Assembly (NCBI GenBank): GCA_018268455.1
Contig: JAFDWM010000004.1
Location: 1-62,243 of the forward strand
Origin: Actinomycetota bacterium
GTDB taxonomy: Bacteria > Actinomycetota > Actinomycetes > Actinomycetales > Microbacteriaceae
DNA length: 62,243 nucleotides
Direction of reading: 5' to 3'
A program made the position numbers and the translations under genes. Numbering within the stretch: position 1 is the first letter of the stretch; the number at the start of each line of letters is the position of its first letter. Shown here piece after piece: positions 61,299-62,243 of this stretch. The notes beneath the pieces are model-generated. The model saw nothing but the letters and a program-made list of their open reading frames with translations, did not search any database and was not told the DNA's origin.

Positions 61299-62243
61299 GT
61301 GCTCGAGCTCATCGCCGATCGGGACCCCGCGTCCGCGCGCTCCGTGGCGCAACCCTGGCAGGATCCGGCCCGGTGGTGGCCGCGGCTGACCGCCGCCACC
61401 GCGCATCTGCCCGCGCCGGTCGCCGTGATCGACCGCGACGCGCTCACCTACAACGCCCTCGACATGGTCGTGCGCGCGGGAGGGCTGCCCATCCGCATCG
61501 CGACGAAGTCGGTGCGCGTGCGCGCGGTCATCGACGCCGCGCTGCGCCTGCCCGGATACCGGGGGCTGCTCGCCTTCACGCTCGCCGAGGCGCTGTGGCT
61601 CGCCGAAGATCACGACGACATCGTGCTCGCCTACCCGACCGCCGATCGCGCCGGGCTCGCCCGACTGATCGCCGACGAGCGCGCCGCGGCGCGGATTACG
61701 CTCATGGTCGACGACGAGGCGCAGCTCGACCTGATCGACACGGTCGCCGCCCCGTCCGCGCGCCCCCGGCTGCGGGTGGCGATCGACGCGGATGCGTCCT
61801 GGCGCGCCCCGGCGCTCGGGCACATCGGCGTGTTCCGGTCGCCCCTGCATACCGCGCAGGAGACCGCCCGATTCGCGCGCCGGGTCGCCGAGCGCGACGG
61901 CTTCCGCCTCGTCGGACTGCAGATGTACGAGGCGCAGATCGCCGGACAGGGCGATGACACCGGCAGCGGCGACACGCTGATCCGCACGGTGCAGGCGCAA
62001 TCGCGCCAGGAGCTGCGCGATCGGCGTGCGCGCATCGTGGAGGCCGTGCGCGCGCTCGTGCCCCTCGAGTTCGTCACCGGCGGCGGCACCGGGTCCCTCG
62101 AGTACACCGGATCCGATCCCGCGCTCACCGAGATCACGGCCGGCAGCGGTCTGCTCGCCGGCCACCTGTTCGACGGATACCGGTCATTCTCCCCGGCTCC
62201 CGCGAGTGCGTTCGCCTTCGATGTCGTGCGCCGGCCGGCGCAC
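61299..62243 (+). CDS. PLP-dependent amino acid deaminase/aldolase family protein (DSD1/D-threonine aldolase-like), 3' end outside window
   Basis: About 315 residues are visible and the frame is still open at the window edge. The N-terminal half follows the alanine-racemase-fold barrel of COG3616: PVAVIDRDALTYNALDMVVR, then LPIRIATKSVRVR with the PLP lysine, LAFTLAEALWLAED, ITLMVDDEAQLDLI and RVAIDADASWRAP. A later VTGGGTGSLEYTG is the phosphate/domain-interface glycine loop. The group contains D-threonine aldolase and D-serine dehydratase-like enzymes and proteins of unknown substrate. The GTG at 61299 has no Shine-Dalgarno at the usual distance, but a TAGGGT box lies six bases before it, fitting a leaderless message. 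It is read away from the tRNA gene. Confidence 0.85.
   Translation, partial: MLELIADRDPASARSVAQPWQDPARWWPRLTAATAHLPAPVAVIDRDALTYNALDMVVRAGGLPIRIATKSVRVRAVIDAALRLPGYRGLLAFTLAEALWLAEDHDDIVLAYPTADRAGLARLIADERAAARITLMVDDEAQLDLIDTVAAPSARPRLRVAIDADASWRAPALGHIGVFRSPLHTAQETARFARRVAERDGFRLVGLQMYEAQIAGQGDDTGSGDTLIRTVQAQSRQELRDRRARIVEAVRALVPLEFVTGGGTGSLEYTGSDPALTEITAGSGLLAGHLFDGYRSFSPAPASAFAFDVVRRPAH

Overview
The window is high-GC DNA with many GTG starts, overlapping stop/start junctions and the gene order eno - divIC - DUF501 - subtilisin. That points to an actinobacterium, most likely Microbacteriaceae (Microbacterium-like). The genus is inferred from gene order and composition, not measured.

Layout. 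(1) 1-1413: the 3' end of an FtsX-type ABC permease, facing a terminator shared with the next unit. (2) 1488-19900, minus strand: an 18 kb island for peptides and D-amino acids. It holds an Opp/Dpp-type importer (binding lipoprotein, OppB, a fused OppC-OppD, OppF), three serine hydrolases of the S12 or class A fold with no signal peptide, an S9-S12 fusion peptidase, an M20 amidohydrolase, a GNAT acyltransferase, an N-succinylamino-acid racemase/OSBS-type enolase-superfamily enzyme, a D-glutamate-deacylase-like amidohydrolase and an Asp/Glu racemase. The M20-GNAT-racemase trio is joined by ATGA overlaps and matches the known irreversible D-to-L amino-acid route (D-specific N-succinylation, racemisation, L-desuccinylation). 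(3) 20039-25332: a LacI-family regulator with palindromic operators and a monosaccharide ABC transporter of the GguA/GguB/ChvE type. (4) 25352-30650: enolase, DivIC, DUF501, a membrane-anchored subtilisin and a type II NADH dehydrogenase, closed by an 18-bp perfect hairpin. (5) 30651-61145: one open frame of about 10,082 codons encoding a secreted modular giant protein. (6) 61161-61233: a tRNA gene on the minus strand with anticodon UAA. (7) 61299 to the end: a PLP-dependent DSD1/D-threonine-aldolase-like enzyme, cut by the window edge.

The giant protein is the outstanding object. In order it has a signal peptide, a helical/low-complexity stretch, an intact matrixin-like zinc site (HExxHxxGxxH plus Met-turn), a Pro-Ala linker, roughly fifty beta-strand repeats of about 50-60 residues, Calx-beta-like and phage-like beta modules, RTX-like calcium repeats, Ig-like domains and a helical C-terminus. 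The first three blocks of repeats form a higher-order repeat: six units followed by a Lys/Asp/Asn-rich linker. Nearly all cysteines sit in close pairs. I see no LPXTG motif, no C-terminal membrane segment and no dedicated secretion genes beside it.

How the parts may work together: the island would import peptides, release and sort D-residues in the cytoplasm and turn them into L-amino acids. The sugar transporter is under its own repressor. The giant protein is probably an extracellular adhesin or matrix protein. The last two functional statements are inference.
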